Shown: positions 18,200 to 26,337 of the stretch, piece by piece | How the letters are laid out: each line of letters starts with the position of its first letter | Position numbering within the stretch: position 1 is the first letter of the stretch | NCBI RefSeq assembly: GCF_003058325.1 | Contig: NZ_CP028844.1 | Span: 598,001-662,000 of the forward strand | Reading direction: 5' to 3' | Length of the DNA stretch: 64,000 nt | Origin: Methylobacterium currus | GTDB lineage: Bacteria > Pseudomonadota > Alphaproteobacteria > Rhizobiales > Beijerinckiaceae | Translations under genes and position numbers: made by a program | The notes under the pieces: model-generated | What the model saw: the letters and a program-made list of their open reading frames with translations, nothing else | What the model was told of the DNA's origin: nothing | The model's database searches: none

Positions 18200-19000
18200 T
18201 CAGACCAGGGCGCGGCCGAGCTCGGCGGCCGCCTCGCGCAGGACCGGCAGGATCTCGTCGTGGATGCGGCCGATGCTCACAAGCTCGGTACGAACGCCGA
18301 CCTGGATGGCGCAGGGCACGGCGCCGTCGTAGCGCCGCACCGGGACGGCGGCCGAGCGCAGGCCCAGTTCCGCTTCCTCGTCGACGATGCAGTAGCCCTG
18401 CTCGCGCGCCGTGATGATGGCCGCCCTCAGCACCGACGTGTCCGCGACGGTGCGGGGCGTGAGCTTGGTCATCTCGACCGTCGCCAGGTAGGCGTCGAGC
18501 GCCTCCCCGTCGAGCCCGCTCAGGAGGGCGCGGCCGACGGAGGTGGCGTGCGCCGGGAGACGGTAGCCGATGGCAAGGTCGACCGACACGATGCGCCGCG
18601 GGCTCGCCCGGGCGACGAAGACGACGTCCCTCTGGTCGAGAACGCCGACGGAGCAGGTCTCGGCGATGGTGCGGCTGACCCGCTCGACGACGGGCTGGGC
18701 CGCCGCCGGAATCCCGTTCGACGACAGGTAGGCGGTGGCGAGGTTGAGGATGCGGGCCGTCAGGCGGAACTGGCGACCGTCGGACTCGACGTAGCCGAGG
18801 CTCTCCAGGGTGAAGAGCGCGCGCCGCGCCGTGGCCCGGGTCAGCCCCGCGACGGAGGCGACCTCGCTCAGCGTCATCTCCTTGCGGTCGGCGTCGAAGG
18901 CCGTCACGACCCGCAATCCCCGGGCGAGGATCTCGAGATATTCCGGGCCGCGCGTTTCCGTGAGGCTCTGCTCCTGCTCCGTGCGGAGAAGACGGGGCAT
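18200..19000 (-). CDS. IclR family transcriptional regulator, PcaR/PcaU/PobR-like
   Basis: 266 residues. A winged helix-turn-helix (about residues 20-80: MTLSEVASVAGLTRATARRALFTLESLGYV in two parts) precedes an IclR effector domain with the PcaR-like stretch IAYL/RLPAHATSVGRALL and a typical ...YCIVDEEAELGLRSAAVPV. Regulators of this branch usually activate catabolism of aromatic acids such as protocatechuate, 4-hydroxybenzoate or beta-ketoadipate, with the substrate or an intermediate as inducer. The start at 19000 is used because the longer frame upstream is a shadow of the reductase gene. GTTCG-N5-CGAAC palindromes stand before the Rieske gene and the binding-protein gene, and a half-site (GTTCGAT at 19036) lies before this gene itself. 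Confidence 0.87.
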   Translation of the reverse strand: MPRLLRTEQEQSLTETRGPEYLEILARGLRVVTAFDADRKEMTLSEVASVAGLTRATARRALFTLESLGYVESDGRQFRLTARILNLATAYLSSNGIPAAAQPVVERVSRTIAETCSVGVLDQRDVVFVARASPRRIVSVDLAIGYRLPAHATSVGRALLSGLDGEALDAYLATVEMTKLTPRTVADTSVLRAAIITAREQGYCIVDEEAELGLRSAAVPVRRYDGAVPCAIQVGVRTELVSIGRIHDEILPVLREAAAELGRALV

Positions 19001-19212
19001 GGGCACGGCTCCGGTTGGACGAGGCGGCTCTGGATGTTCGATTGGATGCCGGTCTCGCAGCGACACGGTATCGAAAGGGCCTCTAGCACCCTTGTCCGCG
19101 CGCGGCCAAGGGGCTCTTCCCGCGGCGGGCAAGGAGGCTGCCGGCGGCGGGCACGAGGCTCCTCGTGCGGAGACAGCGCCCGCGCGGGTCGCACCGGGGC
19201 CTGGCGACCGCT

Positions 19213-20475
19213 TCAGGAGACCGGCAGGAGCGTGCGCAGGTCGAAGGCCGGGTCCCGGGCCTGGTCGGGCGTCGGCGACAGGCCGGCGGCGAGGAAGCGC
19301 CGCCCGATGATCTGGTCCCCGGGCCGGTTGACGCTGTCGACGGCCCGCAAGTGTCCCTGCCGGAAATGGAAGAGGGAGAAGCGGCCCTCCTCGGACGAGC
19401 CCCGGCTGACGCTGAGGTCGCTGCCGGCGGAGAGCCCGACCGATTGCAGCTTGGCGTCGAACTGGTCCGACCAGAAGCGGGGAATGCCCGGACAGGGCTC
19501 GGGCCGCCCGGCGACCGCGGCCCCGGCGCTGCGGCCCTGGTCCATCGCGTTCTGCACGCATTCGAGGCGGAGCGGAGAGTCCGCGAAGGCATTGGGCTGG
19601 ACCGTGCAGTCGCCCGCCGCGTAGACGCCCTCCATCCCGGTCCGGCAGAACGCGTCTATGGCGATGCCCGCCGGGGTGGCGAGGCCGCAGGCCTGCGCGA
19701 AGTCGACGTTCGGCACCGCCCCGACGCCGACCACCACGAGATCGCAGGGGTAGCGCGCGCCGTCGCTGCCCATGGCCCGGACGACGCGCCCCCCCTCGCC
19801 GTCGAGGCGATCGAGGCCGGTCCCGAGCCGGATCGTCACGCCGCGCCGCCGATGCAGGCGGACGAGATGGTCGGAGATCTGCGGCGGGACGGCCCGGGCG
19901 AGGAGGCGCGGTCCCGCCTCGAGCACCACGACCGGCTTGCCCAGGGACGCGGCGGAAGCCGCGACTTCGAGGCCGATATAGCCGCCGCCCACGATCAGGA
20001 CCGAGGTCGCGGCCGTCAGGCGCTCCCGCAGGGCGCGCGCATCCGCGAGGTCGCGCAGCACCACCACGCCGTCCAGCTCCGCTCCGGGGACGGCGAGCCG
20101 CCGCGCCCGGGCGCCGCAGGCGATCACCAGCGCGTCGAACGGCATCGGGCGGTCCTGGCCGCAGGTGATCGTGCGGCGCACCGGATCGAGATGCGAGACG
20201 CGGCACCCGGTCACGAGGTCGATCGCGGCGTCGCGATAGAAGCTCTCTGCGCGCAGGGGCAGCGCGTCCTCCGCGACCTTGCCGAGAAGGTAGGCCTTGG
20301 AGAGCGGAGGCCGCTGGTAGGGCGGATGGTCCTCGGCCGTGATCAGGGTGACGCGGCCGCCGAAGCCGGATTCGCGGGCGCTCGCGACGGCCTGGAGGCC
20401 GGCATAGGACCCGCCGACCACGACGAGGTGGTGGGATGCGCCCCGCGGCGCCACCGCTCCGGCTAGAACGGGCAT
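19213..20475 (-). CDS. FAD-dependent ferredoxin reductase (putidaredoxin-reductase type)
   Basis: 420 residues. The FAD-binding motif is GGSYAG (residues 21-26), the NADH-binding motif GGGYIGLE in the middle, and GVYAAGDC the second FAD motif; the C-terminal reductase domain follows (PRFWSDQFDAKLQ). It passes electrons from NADH to the 2Fe-2S ferredoxin encoded immediately upstream; the two genes overlap by 13 bases. Together they would feed the Rieske oxygenase encoded divergently. A related but separate reductase is found at 47203-48423. Confidence 0.9.
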   Translation of the reverse strand: MPVLAGAVAPRGASHHLVVVGGSYAGLQAVASARESGFGGRVTLITAEDHPPYQRPPLSKAYLLGKVAEDALPLRAESFYRDAAIDLVTGCRVSHLDPVRRTITCGQDRPMPFDALVIACGARARRLAVPGAELDGVVVLRDLADARALRERLTAATSVLIVGGGYIGLEVAASAASLGKPVVVLEAGPRLLARAVPPQISDHLVRLHRRRGVTIRLGTGLDRLDGEGGRVVRAMGSDGARYPCDLVVVGVGAVPNVDFAQACGLATPAGIAIDAFCRTGMEGVYAAGDCTVQPNAFADSPLRLECVQNAMDQGRSAGAAVAGRPEPCPGIPRFWSDQFDAKLQSVGLSAGSDLSVSRGSSEEGRFSLFHFRQGHLRAVDSVNRPGDQIIGRRFLAAGLSPTPDQARDPAFDLRTLLPVS

Positions 20476-20795
20476 GTCTGGTGCTCCGGCAGGGCGACGC
20501 GCAGCCGCGGCAGACCCGGCGCGATCGCGATCTGGCAGCTCAGGCGGCTGGTGGGCCGGCGCTCGGCGGAGACGTGCGCGAGCAGGGCCGCCTCGTCGTG
20601 GCTCGGACCCGGCACGAGGGGGAGGCAGGCCGGATCGAGATAAACGTGGCAGGTGGCGCAGTTGAGGCTGCCGCCGCATTCGGCATCGATGCCGCGGATG
20701 TCGTTCCGGATCGCCGCGAGCATGACCGTCGCGCCGACCGGCGCCTCGACCTCACGCTCGCCGCCATCCGCCGACACGAAAACGATCCCGACCAT
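20463..20795 (-). CDS. Adrenodoxin/putidaredoxin-type 2Fe-2S ferredoxin
   Basis: 110 residues. The cluster ligands are Cys40, Cys46, Cys49 and Cys87 in the order C-x5-C-x2-C...C of the adrenodoxin type (CGGSLNCATCHVYL and LSCQI). The ATG at 20795 has GGAGAAC upstream. Adrenodoxin-type ferredoxins partner with P450s and with some Rieske monooxygenases, for example dicamba O-demethylase. Here the gene is divergent from a Rieske oxygenase, which strongly suggests it is that enzyme's electron donor. Confidence 0.9.
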   Translation of the reverse strand: MVGIVFVSADGGEREVEAPVGATVMLAAIRNDIRGIDAECGGSLNCATCHVYLDPACLPLVPGPSHDEAALLAHVSAERRPTSRLSCQIAIAPGLPRLRVALPEHQTCPF

Positions 20796-20809
20796 TTTCG
20801 TTCTCCTAT

Positions 20810-20823
20810 CGAACATATGTTCG
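20810..20823 (+). promoter_or_regulatory. Palindrome upstream of the ferredoxin operon
   Basis: CGAACATATGTTCG is a perfect 14-bp palindrome 15 bp before the ferredoxin start. Its arms are the same CGAACA/TGTTCG hexamers found at 20924-20940, so it is a likely second site for the same regulator on the leftward promoter. Confidence 0.6.
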
Positions 20824-20924
20824 GATATCACCGTATTGGTAGCGTCGCAAGCGGCCTCGAACCGGGCCTGACCGCCGGCCCGTTGACGAGTCCGACCGGT
20901 GAGCGTAGATTTTTTTCAGTTCCT

Positions 20925-20939
20925 GTTCGATCAGCGAAC
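20925..20939 (+). promoter_or_regulatory. Candidate IclR/PcaR-type operator before the Rieske gene
   Basis: GTTCGATCAGCGAAC, an inverted repeat GTTCG-N5-CGAAC, matches the published PcaR operator consensus GTTCGATAATCGCAC at 12 of 15 positions. It lies about 22 bp before the Rieske start, close to where an activator or repressor of that promoter would sit. Confidence 0.65.
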
Positions 20940-20960
20940 ATACGCAGGAGACGCCGCCCC

Positions 20961-22328
20961 ATGATGAGCCAGGAGCAGAACGACCTCATCACCCGCATCG
21001 GGCCCGCTGCCCCCGCCGGCCTGCTGATGCGGCGCTACTGGCAGCCGGCGGCCCTGGTGGCCGAGCTGAAGGACGAGCGGCCGATCGTGCCGGTGCGCCT
21101 GCTCGGCCAGGACTTCGTGCTGTTCCGCGACGAGGCCGGACGCTACGGGATGCTCGACCGGGACTGCCCGCATCGCGGCGCCGACCTTGCCTTCGGGCGC
21201 CTCGAGCAGGGCGGGCTGCGCTGCTCGTTCCACGGCTGGCTGTTCGATGCCGAGGGGAACTGCCTCGAGACTCCCGCCGAGCCGGCCGGCTCGAAGCTGT
21301 GCCAGAACATCCGGCAGAAATCGTACCCGGTGGTCGAGAAGAACGGCATCCTGTTCGCCTGGCTGGGCGAGGGCGAGCCCTCCGCCTTCCCCGAGCTCGA
21401 CTGCTTCCAGGCCCCCGACGCCTACACCTTCGCCTTCAAGGGGCTGATCGAGTGCAACTGGCTGCAGGCGCTCGAGGTCGGCATCGACCCGGCGCACGCC
21501 TCCTTCCTGCACCGCTTCTTCGAGGACGAGGAGATCACGGAGGCCTACGGCAAGCAGTTCCGCGGCGCCTCGGCGGGGACCGCCATCCCGATGACGCGGA
21601 TCCTGCGCGAGTACGACCGGCCCGTCATCAACGTCGAGCGCACGGAATACGGCCTGCGCATCATCGCGCTGCGCGAGCTCGACGCCGAGCGCACGCATGT
21701 GCGCGTCACGAACCAGGTCTTCCCGCACGCCTTCGTCATCCCGATGTCGACCGAGATGACGATCACCCAATGGCACGTCCCGGTCGACGACGAGACCTGC
21801 TACTGGTACGCGATCTTCACGAGCTACGGAAAGCCCGTCGACAAGGAGAAGATGACGGCCCAGCGCCTCGAACTCTACGAGCTGCCCGGCTACGTCTCCC
21901 GCAAGAACAAGTCGAACGATTACGGCTTCGACCCGCACGAGCAGAAGCATTCGACCTATACGGGCATGGGCGCGGACATCAACGTCCACGACCAATGGGC
22001 GGTGGAATCGATGGGCCGGATCCAGGACCGGACGCGCGAGCATCTCGGCCAGTCCGACAAGGCGATCATCCAGTACCGCAAGATCCTGCGCGAGCAGATC
22101 GACAAGGTCCGCAACGGCGGCGAGCCGATGATGGTTCTCGACGCCAAGGCCGCGCGCGCGATCCAGGGCCCCGGCACCATGGACGGGATCGGCCCGTCGA
22201 AGGGCTGGGAGACCTACTGGATGGAGGTCGACGTCGCGCGGCGCCGGAGCGCGCCGTGGATGCCCGCCGTGCCCCCCGCGCAGCCCGGCGACGAGAAGAT
22301 CGTCGACCTCGTGGCCGCGGCCGAGTGA
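20961..22328 (+). CDS. Rieske 2Fe-2S aromatic oxygenase, alpha subunit
   Basis: 455 residues. The Rieske cluster ligands are Cys69-x-His71 and Cys88-x2-His91 (CPHRGADLAFG and CSFHGW). The catalytic iron motif is D-x2-H-x4-H: Asp176, His179, His184 (EVGIDPAHASFLH). The size and pattern place it with the homomeric phthalate 4,5-dioxygenase/vanillate demethylase/dicamba demethylase type, which hydroxylate or O-demethylate aromatic acids with electrons from a ferredoxin. No beta subunit is present. The ATG at 20961 has GCAGGAG upstream. The stop overlaps the start of the next gene (TGATG). Confidence 0.9.
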   Translation: MMSQEQNDLITRIGPAAPAGLLMRRYWQPAALVAELKDERPIVPVRLLGQDFVLFRDEAGRYGMLDRDCPHRGADLAFGRLEQGGLRCSFHGWLFDAEGNCLETPAEPAGSKLCQNIRQKSYPVVEKNGILFAWLGEGEPSAFPELDCFQAPDAYTFAFKGLIECNWLQALEVGIDPAHASFLHRFFEDEEITEAYGKQFRGASAGTAIPMTRILREYDRPVINVERTEYGLRIIALRELDAERTHVRVTNQVFPHAFVIPMSTEMTITQWHVPVDDETCYWYAIFTSYGKPVDKEKMTAQRLELYELPGYVSRKNKSNDYGFDPHEQKHSTYTGMGADINVHDQWAVESMGRIQDRTREHLGQSDKAIIQYRKILREQIDKVRNGGEPMMVLDAKAARAIQGPGTMDGIGPSKGWETYWMEVDVARRRSAPWMPAVPPAQPGDEKIVDLVAAAE

Positions 22329-23773
22329 TGGCGCGTCCCATGAGCTTCGTCGACGATCACGGCCTCTGGTCCGAGGAGCAGACGCGCGCCGCCGCGGAGA
22401 TCGCCGCGCGCGTGGCGGCGGAGGGGCTCGAGGTCATCCGCTTCGCCTTCCCCGACCAGCACGGCGTCCTGCGCGGCAAGACGCTGGTGGCCGACGAGGC
22501 GGTGCGGGTGCTGGCGAACGGCATCTCGCTCACGAGCACGCTGCTGGCCAAGGATACCTCCCACCGCACCGTCTTCCCGGTCTTCACCGCGGGCGGCGGC
22601 TTCGGCATGACGGAGATGCAGGGCGGCGGCGACGTCCTGATGATCCCGGACCCGGCGACGTTCCGCGTCCTGCCCTGGGCCGACAAGACCGGCTGGGTGC
22701 TGTGCGACCTGCACTTCGCCGACGGCAGCGTCCCGCCCTTCGCGACGCGCGCCCTGTACCGGCGCGTGCTCGAGGGGCTGGCCGGCCGCGGCTACGCCTT
22801 CATGGCCGGGCTCGAGGTCGAGTGCCACATCTTCCGGCTGCTCGATCCGAAGATGGCGCCCGAGCATGCCGGCCAGCCGGGCACCCCGCCGGAGGTCGCC
22901 CTCCTGTCGCACGGCTATCAGTACCTGACCGAGCAGCGCTACGACCTGATCGAGCCGGTGCTGGAGATCGTGCGCCGCAACGTGCTGGCGGTCGGCCTGC
23001 CGCTCCGCTCGATCGAGGTCGAGTACGGCCCGAGCCAGTGCGAGTTCACCTTCGCGCCGACGACCGGGCTCGGACCCGCGGACCTGATGGTGCTGTTCCG
23101 GTCCGCCGTGAAGCAGGTCTGCCGCCGGCACGGCCTGCACGCCACCTTCATGTGCCGGCCGAAGATCCCGAACGTCGTCTCGTCGGGCTGGCACCTGCAC
23201 CAATCCCTGCGCGAGGTGAGGACCGGGGCGAATGCCTTCCGGTCGGACGGGCCCGAGGTGCTCTCAGACCTTGGCCGCTCCTACCTCGCCGGGCTGCTGG
23301 ACCATGCCCGCGCGGCGGCGGTGTTCACGACGCCGACCATCAACGGCTACAAGCGCTACCGCGCCTACTCGCTGGCGCCCGACCGCGCGATCTGGGGCTG
23401 CGACAACCGCGGGGTGATGATCCGCGTGATCGGCCGGCCGGGCGATGCGGCGACCCGGCTGGAGAACCGCATCGGCGAGCCGGCGGCCAACCCCTATCTC
23501 TACATGGCCTCCCAGGTGCTCTCGGGCCTCGACGGCATCGACCGCGGGCTGAGCCCGGGCCCCTCCGCGGACACGCCCTACGAGACGGAGGCGCCCCTGC
23601 TCCCGAAATCGCTGCGGGAGGCGGTGTTCGCACTCAACGACGACCCGTTCTTTCGCGAGACGCTCGGGGCCCGCTTCGTGGATTACTACGTCCACCTGAA
23701 GAACGCGGAGATCGAGCGCTTCCAGGCGGAGGTCAGCGACTGGGAGCATCGCGAGTATTTCGAGATGTTCTGA
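22328..23773 (+). CDS. Glutamine synthetase-like ligase (gamma-glutamyl amide synthetase type)
   Basis: 481 residues with the glutamine synthetase fold. N-terminal RFAFPDQHGVLRGKTL resembles the beta-grasp domain; GLEVECHIF and the later YGPSQCEFTF give metal- and Glu-binding glutamates; GWHLHQSL holds the ATP/metal histidine; RLENRIGEPAANPYLY holds the conserved arginines. Such non-canonical homologues often glutamylate amines other than ammonia, e.g. polyamines, isopropylamine or aniline (IpuC, TdnQ/AtdA1). Coupling to a Rieske oxygenase through a TGATG overlap suggests an amine-bearing substrate. Function is inferred from context; it could also be a divergent ordinary glutamine synthetase. 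Confidence 0.8.
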   Translation: MARPMSFVDDHGLWSEEQTRAAAEIAARVAAEGLEVIRFAFPDQHGVLRGKTLVADEAVRVLANGISLTSTLLAKDTSHRTVFPVFTAGGGFGMTEMQGGGDVLMIPDPATFRVLPWADKTGWVLCDLHFADGSVPPFATRALYRRVLEGLAGRGYAFMAGLEVECHIFRLLDPKMAPEHAGQPGTPPEVALLSHGYQYLTEQRYDLIEPVLEIVRRNVLAVGLPLRSIEVEYGPSQCEFTFAPTTGLGPADLMVLFRSAVKQVCRRHGLHATFMCRPKIPNVVSSGWHLHQSLREVRTGANAFRSDGPEVLSDLGRSYLAGLLDHARAAAVFTTPTINGYKRYRAYSLAPDRAIWGCDNRGVMIRVIGRPGDAATRLENRIGEPAANPYLYMASQVLSGLDGIDRGLSPGPSADTPYETEAPLLPKSLREAVFALNDDPFFRETLGARFVDYYVHLKNAEIERFQAEVSDWEHREYFEMF

Positions 23774-23846
23774 TCGGGCCGGAGGATCCGGAACCCCGCC
23801 GGCATGACGCCCGCGGGGCCCGCCGCGCGGGGCCCGGGGCGGGTCG

Positions 23847-24743
23847 CTACGGCTCGGAAGCGGGGGGCGCCACGCCCAGCACGGCGGCCCGTTCGAGCAG
23901 CCGGAGGGCCGCCTTGTAGGACGGCACCTCGATGCGGTGGCCGTCGAGTTCCGCCGGGGTGCGGCCCTCGGCACGGGCCTGCTCGAACACCGAGATCAGG
24001 CGCCGGGCCGCCTTCATCTGCGCCTCGGAGGGAGTCAGCCGGTCGTTGACGTGGGCGACCTGGGCGGGATCGACCAGCGCCTTCGCCTTGAACCCGCGGG
24101 CGACGGCGAAGGCGAGGTCGCGGTCGATGTCCTCGCGGCGGGAGAAGGTGTAGGGACAGTCGATCGCCAGAACCCCGGCAGCGACGCACTCGAACAGGAA
24201 CCGCGACCGGGCATAGGCCAGTTCCTCGGAGCCCGCGGTCCGGCCGACGCCGAGATCGGCGGCCATGTCCTCGCTCGCCATCAGCATCGCGGTCACCCGC
24301 GAGCTGGCCTCGGCGAGGGAGGTGATGCGCACCAAGGCCGCCGCAGTCTCGACGTTCGGCACGATCTCGGTCGCGCCGACCGCGCGGCCGAGGTCGCGCT
24401 CGTGCCGGGTGATCGCCCGGTCGAGGGCGGCGACCTGCTCGGGACCGGCCGTCTTGGCGAGCAGGATCACCCCGATCCCGGCCTGCATCGCCGCGGCGAG
24501 GTCGTCGTGCCCGACATGTTCGAGCGGATTGATGCGCAAAGCCGGGATCACGCCGGCCGCTCGGCACAGGTCGGCGGTCGGGCGGCACAGCAGCCGGGCC
24601 TGGAGCTTGAGCTGTGGCGGCGTGAAATCCTCGAGATCCTGGATCAGCACGTCCGGCCGGGCCTCGGCGGCCCGGCGCAGGGCGGCCTCGTCGGCCCCTG
24701 CGGCGAAGATCCAGGTTCTGCGGGCTGCGATCGGTCGCTGCAT
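23847..24743 (-). CDS. CitE/HpcH-HpaI family lyase or aldolase
   Basis: 298 residues of the HpcH/HpaI aldolase-citrate lyase beta superfamily, a TIM barrel: WIFAAGADEAALRRAA at the N-terminus, ALRINPLEHVGHDDLAA with the conserved Arg, VPNVETAAALV with a Glu metal ligand, and AIDCPYTFSRREDIDRD. Members cleave or form C-C bonds in CoA thioesters or 2-keto acids. The ATG at 24743 is preferred because AAAGG lies nine bases upstream; one at 24761 is in frame. It converges with the glutamine-synthetase-like gene and is divergent from marR, so it could serve either set. Confidence 0.8.
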   Translation of the reverse strand: MQRPIAARRTWIFAAGADEAALRRAAEARPDVLIQDLEDFTPPQLKLQARLLCRPTADLCRAAGVIPALRINPLEHVGHDDLAAAMQAGIGVILLAKTAGPEQVAALDRAITRHERDLGRAVGATEIVPNVETAAALVRITSLAEASSRVTAMLMASEDMAADLGVGRTAGSEELAYARSRFLFECVAAGVLAIDCPYTFSRREDIDRDLAFAVARGFKAKALVDPAQVAHVNDRLTPSEAQMKAARRLISVFEQARAEGRTPAELDGHRIEVPSYKAALRLLERAAVLGVAPPASEP

Positions 24744-25007
24744 GTCGGCAAGCCTTTCCATGGCGGGGCGTCCCGGGCTCGGCCGGTCGCGGAACGGGTT
24801 CACGGAGCCCGGGCTCCTGTCGGCATCCGGGCACGATCGGCCCCGACAGGCCGGTCGTCCCCGAATCCGCAAGAGCATACCGGCAGATACCCCGGACGCG
24901 GCGCAAGGCCGTTGCGCCCCGGCGATGCCCGCCCCAGCCCGCGACAATTGACAGGCACAGGCGATGACGCGACCTCAATCCCGGCGACGCCGCGCCGGGG
25001 AGCCTTC

Positions 25008-25547
25008 GTGTCCGCTTACACCGTCTCCAAGCCCGAGCTGATGCCGGGCCAGAACGACATCGAGTTCCGAGCCTTCATCCAGAACTTCCTGGCCTTCAGC
25101 GCCCGCGTGGCCCAGTGCCGAGCCGGGTTCGGATCGCGGATCGGACTGTCCGGCGTCGCCTACACGACGTTGATCTCGATCGCCCATCTGGAAGGGGACG
25201 AGGGGGTCGGCGTCAGCCAGCTCGCCGAGCACCTGCACCTGTCGGGCGCCTTCGTGACGATCGAGGTCAACAAGCTCGTCACCGAGGGACTGGTGGCGAA
25301 GCGCCGCCACGAGCGCGACCGGCGCCGGGTGCTGCTGAGCCTCACCGACGAGGGGCGCCGCCGCCTCGTCGGCCTGCGCCCCGTCCTCGCTCCCGTGAAC
25401 GACGCCTTGTTCGGCTGCCTGAGCGCCGAGGAGTTCCGGGTCCTCGCCGGCCTGATGGCCCGCCTGGTGCCGTGCGGGGACGACGCCACCGCGCTCCTGG
25501 AGACGCTGGCCGAGCCGGGCACGAGCGAGGGTCCTGCCGCCGGATAG
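25008..25547 (+). CDS. MarR family transcriptional regulator
   Basis: 179 residues from a GTG at 25008 with GGGGAG upstream; the longer frame upstream is a shadow of the lyase gene. The winged helix (GVSQLAEHLHLSGAFVTIEVNKLV) and wing (KRRHERDRRRVLLSLTDEGRRR) are standard MarR. Regulators of this kind typically repress and are released by a phenolic ligand. A 21-bp inverted repeat at 25688-25708, just before the flavin reductase/monooxygenase genes, is its likely operator. A tandem repeat lies between the gene and that operator. Confidence 0.87.
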   Translation: MSAYTVSKPELMPGQNDIEFRAFIQNFLAFSARVAQCRAGFGSRIGLSGVAYTTLISIAHLEGDEGVGVSQLAEHLHLSGAFVTIEVNKLVTEGLVAKRRHERDRRRVLLSLTDEGRRRLVGLRPVLAPVNDALFGCLSAEEFRVLAGLMARLVPCGDDATALLETLAEPGTSEGPAAG

Positions 25548-25569
25548 CGGCGGCCGGCACCCGCCCGCC

Positions 25570-25637
25570 GCACCGCACCGGCTCCGGGGCACCGCACCGG
25601 CTCCGGGGCACCGCTCCGGCTCCGGGGCACCGCGCCC
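25570..25637 (+). repeat. 19-bp tandem repeat, about 3.6 units
   Basis: Three units of GCACCGCACCGGCTCCGGG (third with one change) plus a partial unit follow the MarR stop. The unit length is not a multiple of three and the region is intergenic. It may be a slippage-prone spacer; no function is indicated. Confidence 0.85.
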
Positions 25638-25687
25638 AATCCGCGGGCAGGATCAGCCGAAAGAACGGGCTTGCCTGATTTCCGGAG

Positions 25688-25708
25688 ATAGCTTTGTATC
25701 AAAGCTAT
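25688..25708 (+). promoter_or_regulatory. Candidate MarR operator
   Basis: ATAGCTTT and AAAGCTAT form a perfect 8-bp inverted repeat around GTATC, ending 16 bp before the flavin reductase start. Length and symmetry are typical for a MarR dimer, and the marR gene is the next upstream. Confidence 0.7.
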
Positions 25709-25724
25709 ATCGCGGAGACGGGCG

Positions 25725-26246
25725 ATGGCCTTCGATCAGCGCGCATTCCGGTCTGCCTTGTCGCAATTCGCCACCGGCGTCGCCGTCATCACGGCGCGCG
25801 GCGGTGGCGGCGAGGCGATCGGGCTCACCATGAGTTCGTTCAACTCGGTCTCGCTCGACCCGCCGCTGATCCTGTTCAGCGTCGACCGCCGGGCGCACAG
25901 CCTGCCGTCGATGCGGGAGGCGGCGGGCTACGCCGTCAACATCCTCAGCCGGGCGCAGGAAACGCTGTCGAACCAGTTCGCCCGCTCCTTGAGCGACAAG
26001 TGGAGCGCCGTCGAACACACCCTCGGACATGCCGAGGCGCCGCTGCTCACCGGGGCTCTGGCGCATTTCGAGTGCGAGCCTTTCGCCCGCCACGACGGCG
26101 GCGATCATGAGATCTTCCTCGGCCGCGTCGTGCGCTTCACGGCCGACGGCGACGCGCCACCACTCGTCTTCTTCCGCGGCCGGTACCACGGCCTCTGCGC
26201 GGGCGACGACCGCGCGCCCGAGTGGCCCCTGCCGATCCATTACTGA
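25725..26246 (+). CDS. Flavin reductase (HpaC-like), NADH:FAD/FMN oxidoreductase
   Basis: 173 residues of the flavin-reductase-like FMN-binding split barrel: RSALSQFATGVAVITARG and LTMSSFNSVSLDPPLILFSV are the signature strands that bind flavin, and HEIFLGRVVRF the C-terminal motif. It supplies reduced FAD to the monooxygenase encoded 91 bp downstream. The gene is the first after the MarR operator and starts the rightward set B transcript. Confidence 0.88.
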   Translation: MAFDQRAFRSALSQFATGVAVITARGGGGEAIGLTMSSFNSVSLDPPLILFSVDRRAHSLPSMREAAGYAVNILSRAQETLSNQFARSLSDKWSAVEHTLGHAEAPLLTGALAHFECEPFARHDGGDHEIFLGRVVRFTADGDAPPLVFFRGRYHGLCAGDDRAPEWPLPIHY

Positions 26247-26337
26247 ACCGCGCCGAGCAGCCCGGTTCCGTCTCGCGTCACTCCGTCCGCGCCGAAGCGG
26301 CAGCGCTCCGGCGAACCATTCCGGGAAGGAAGCCACC

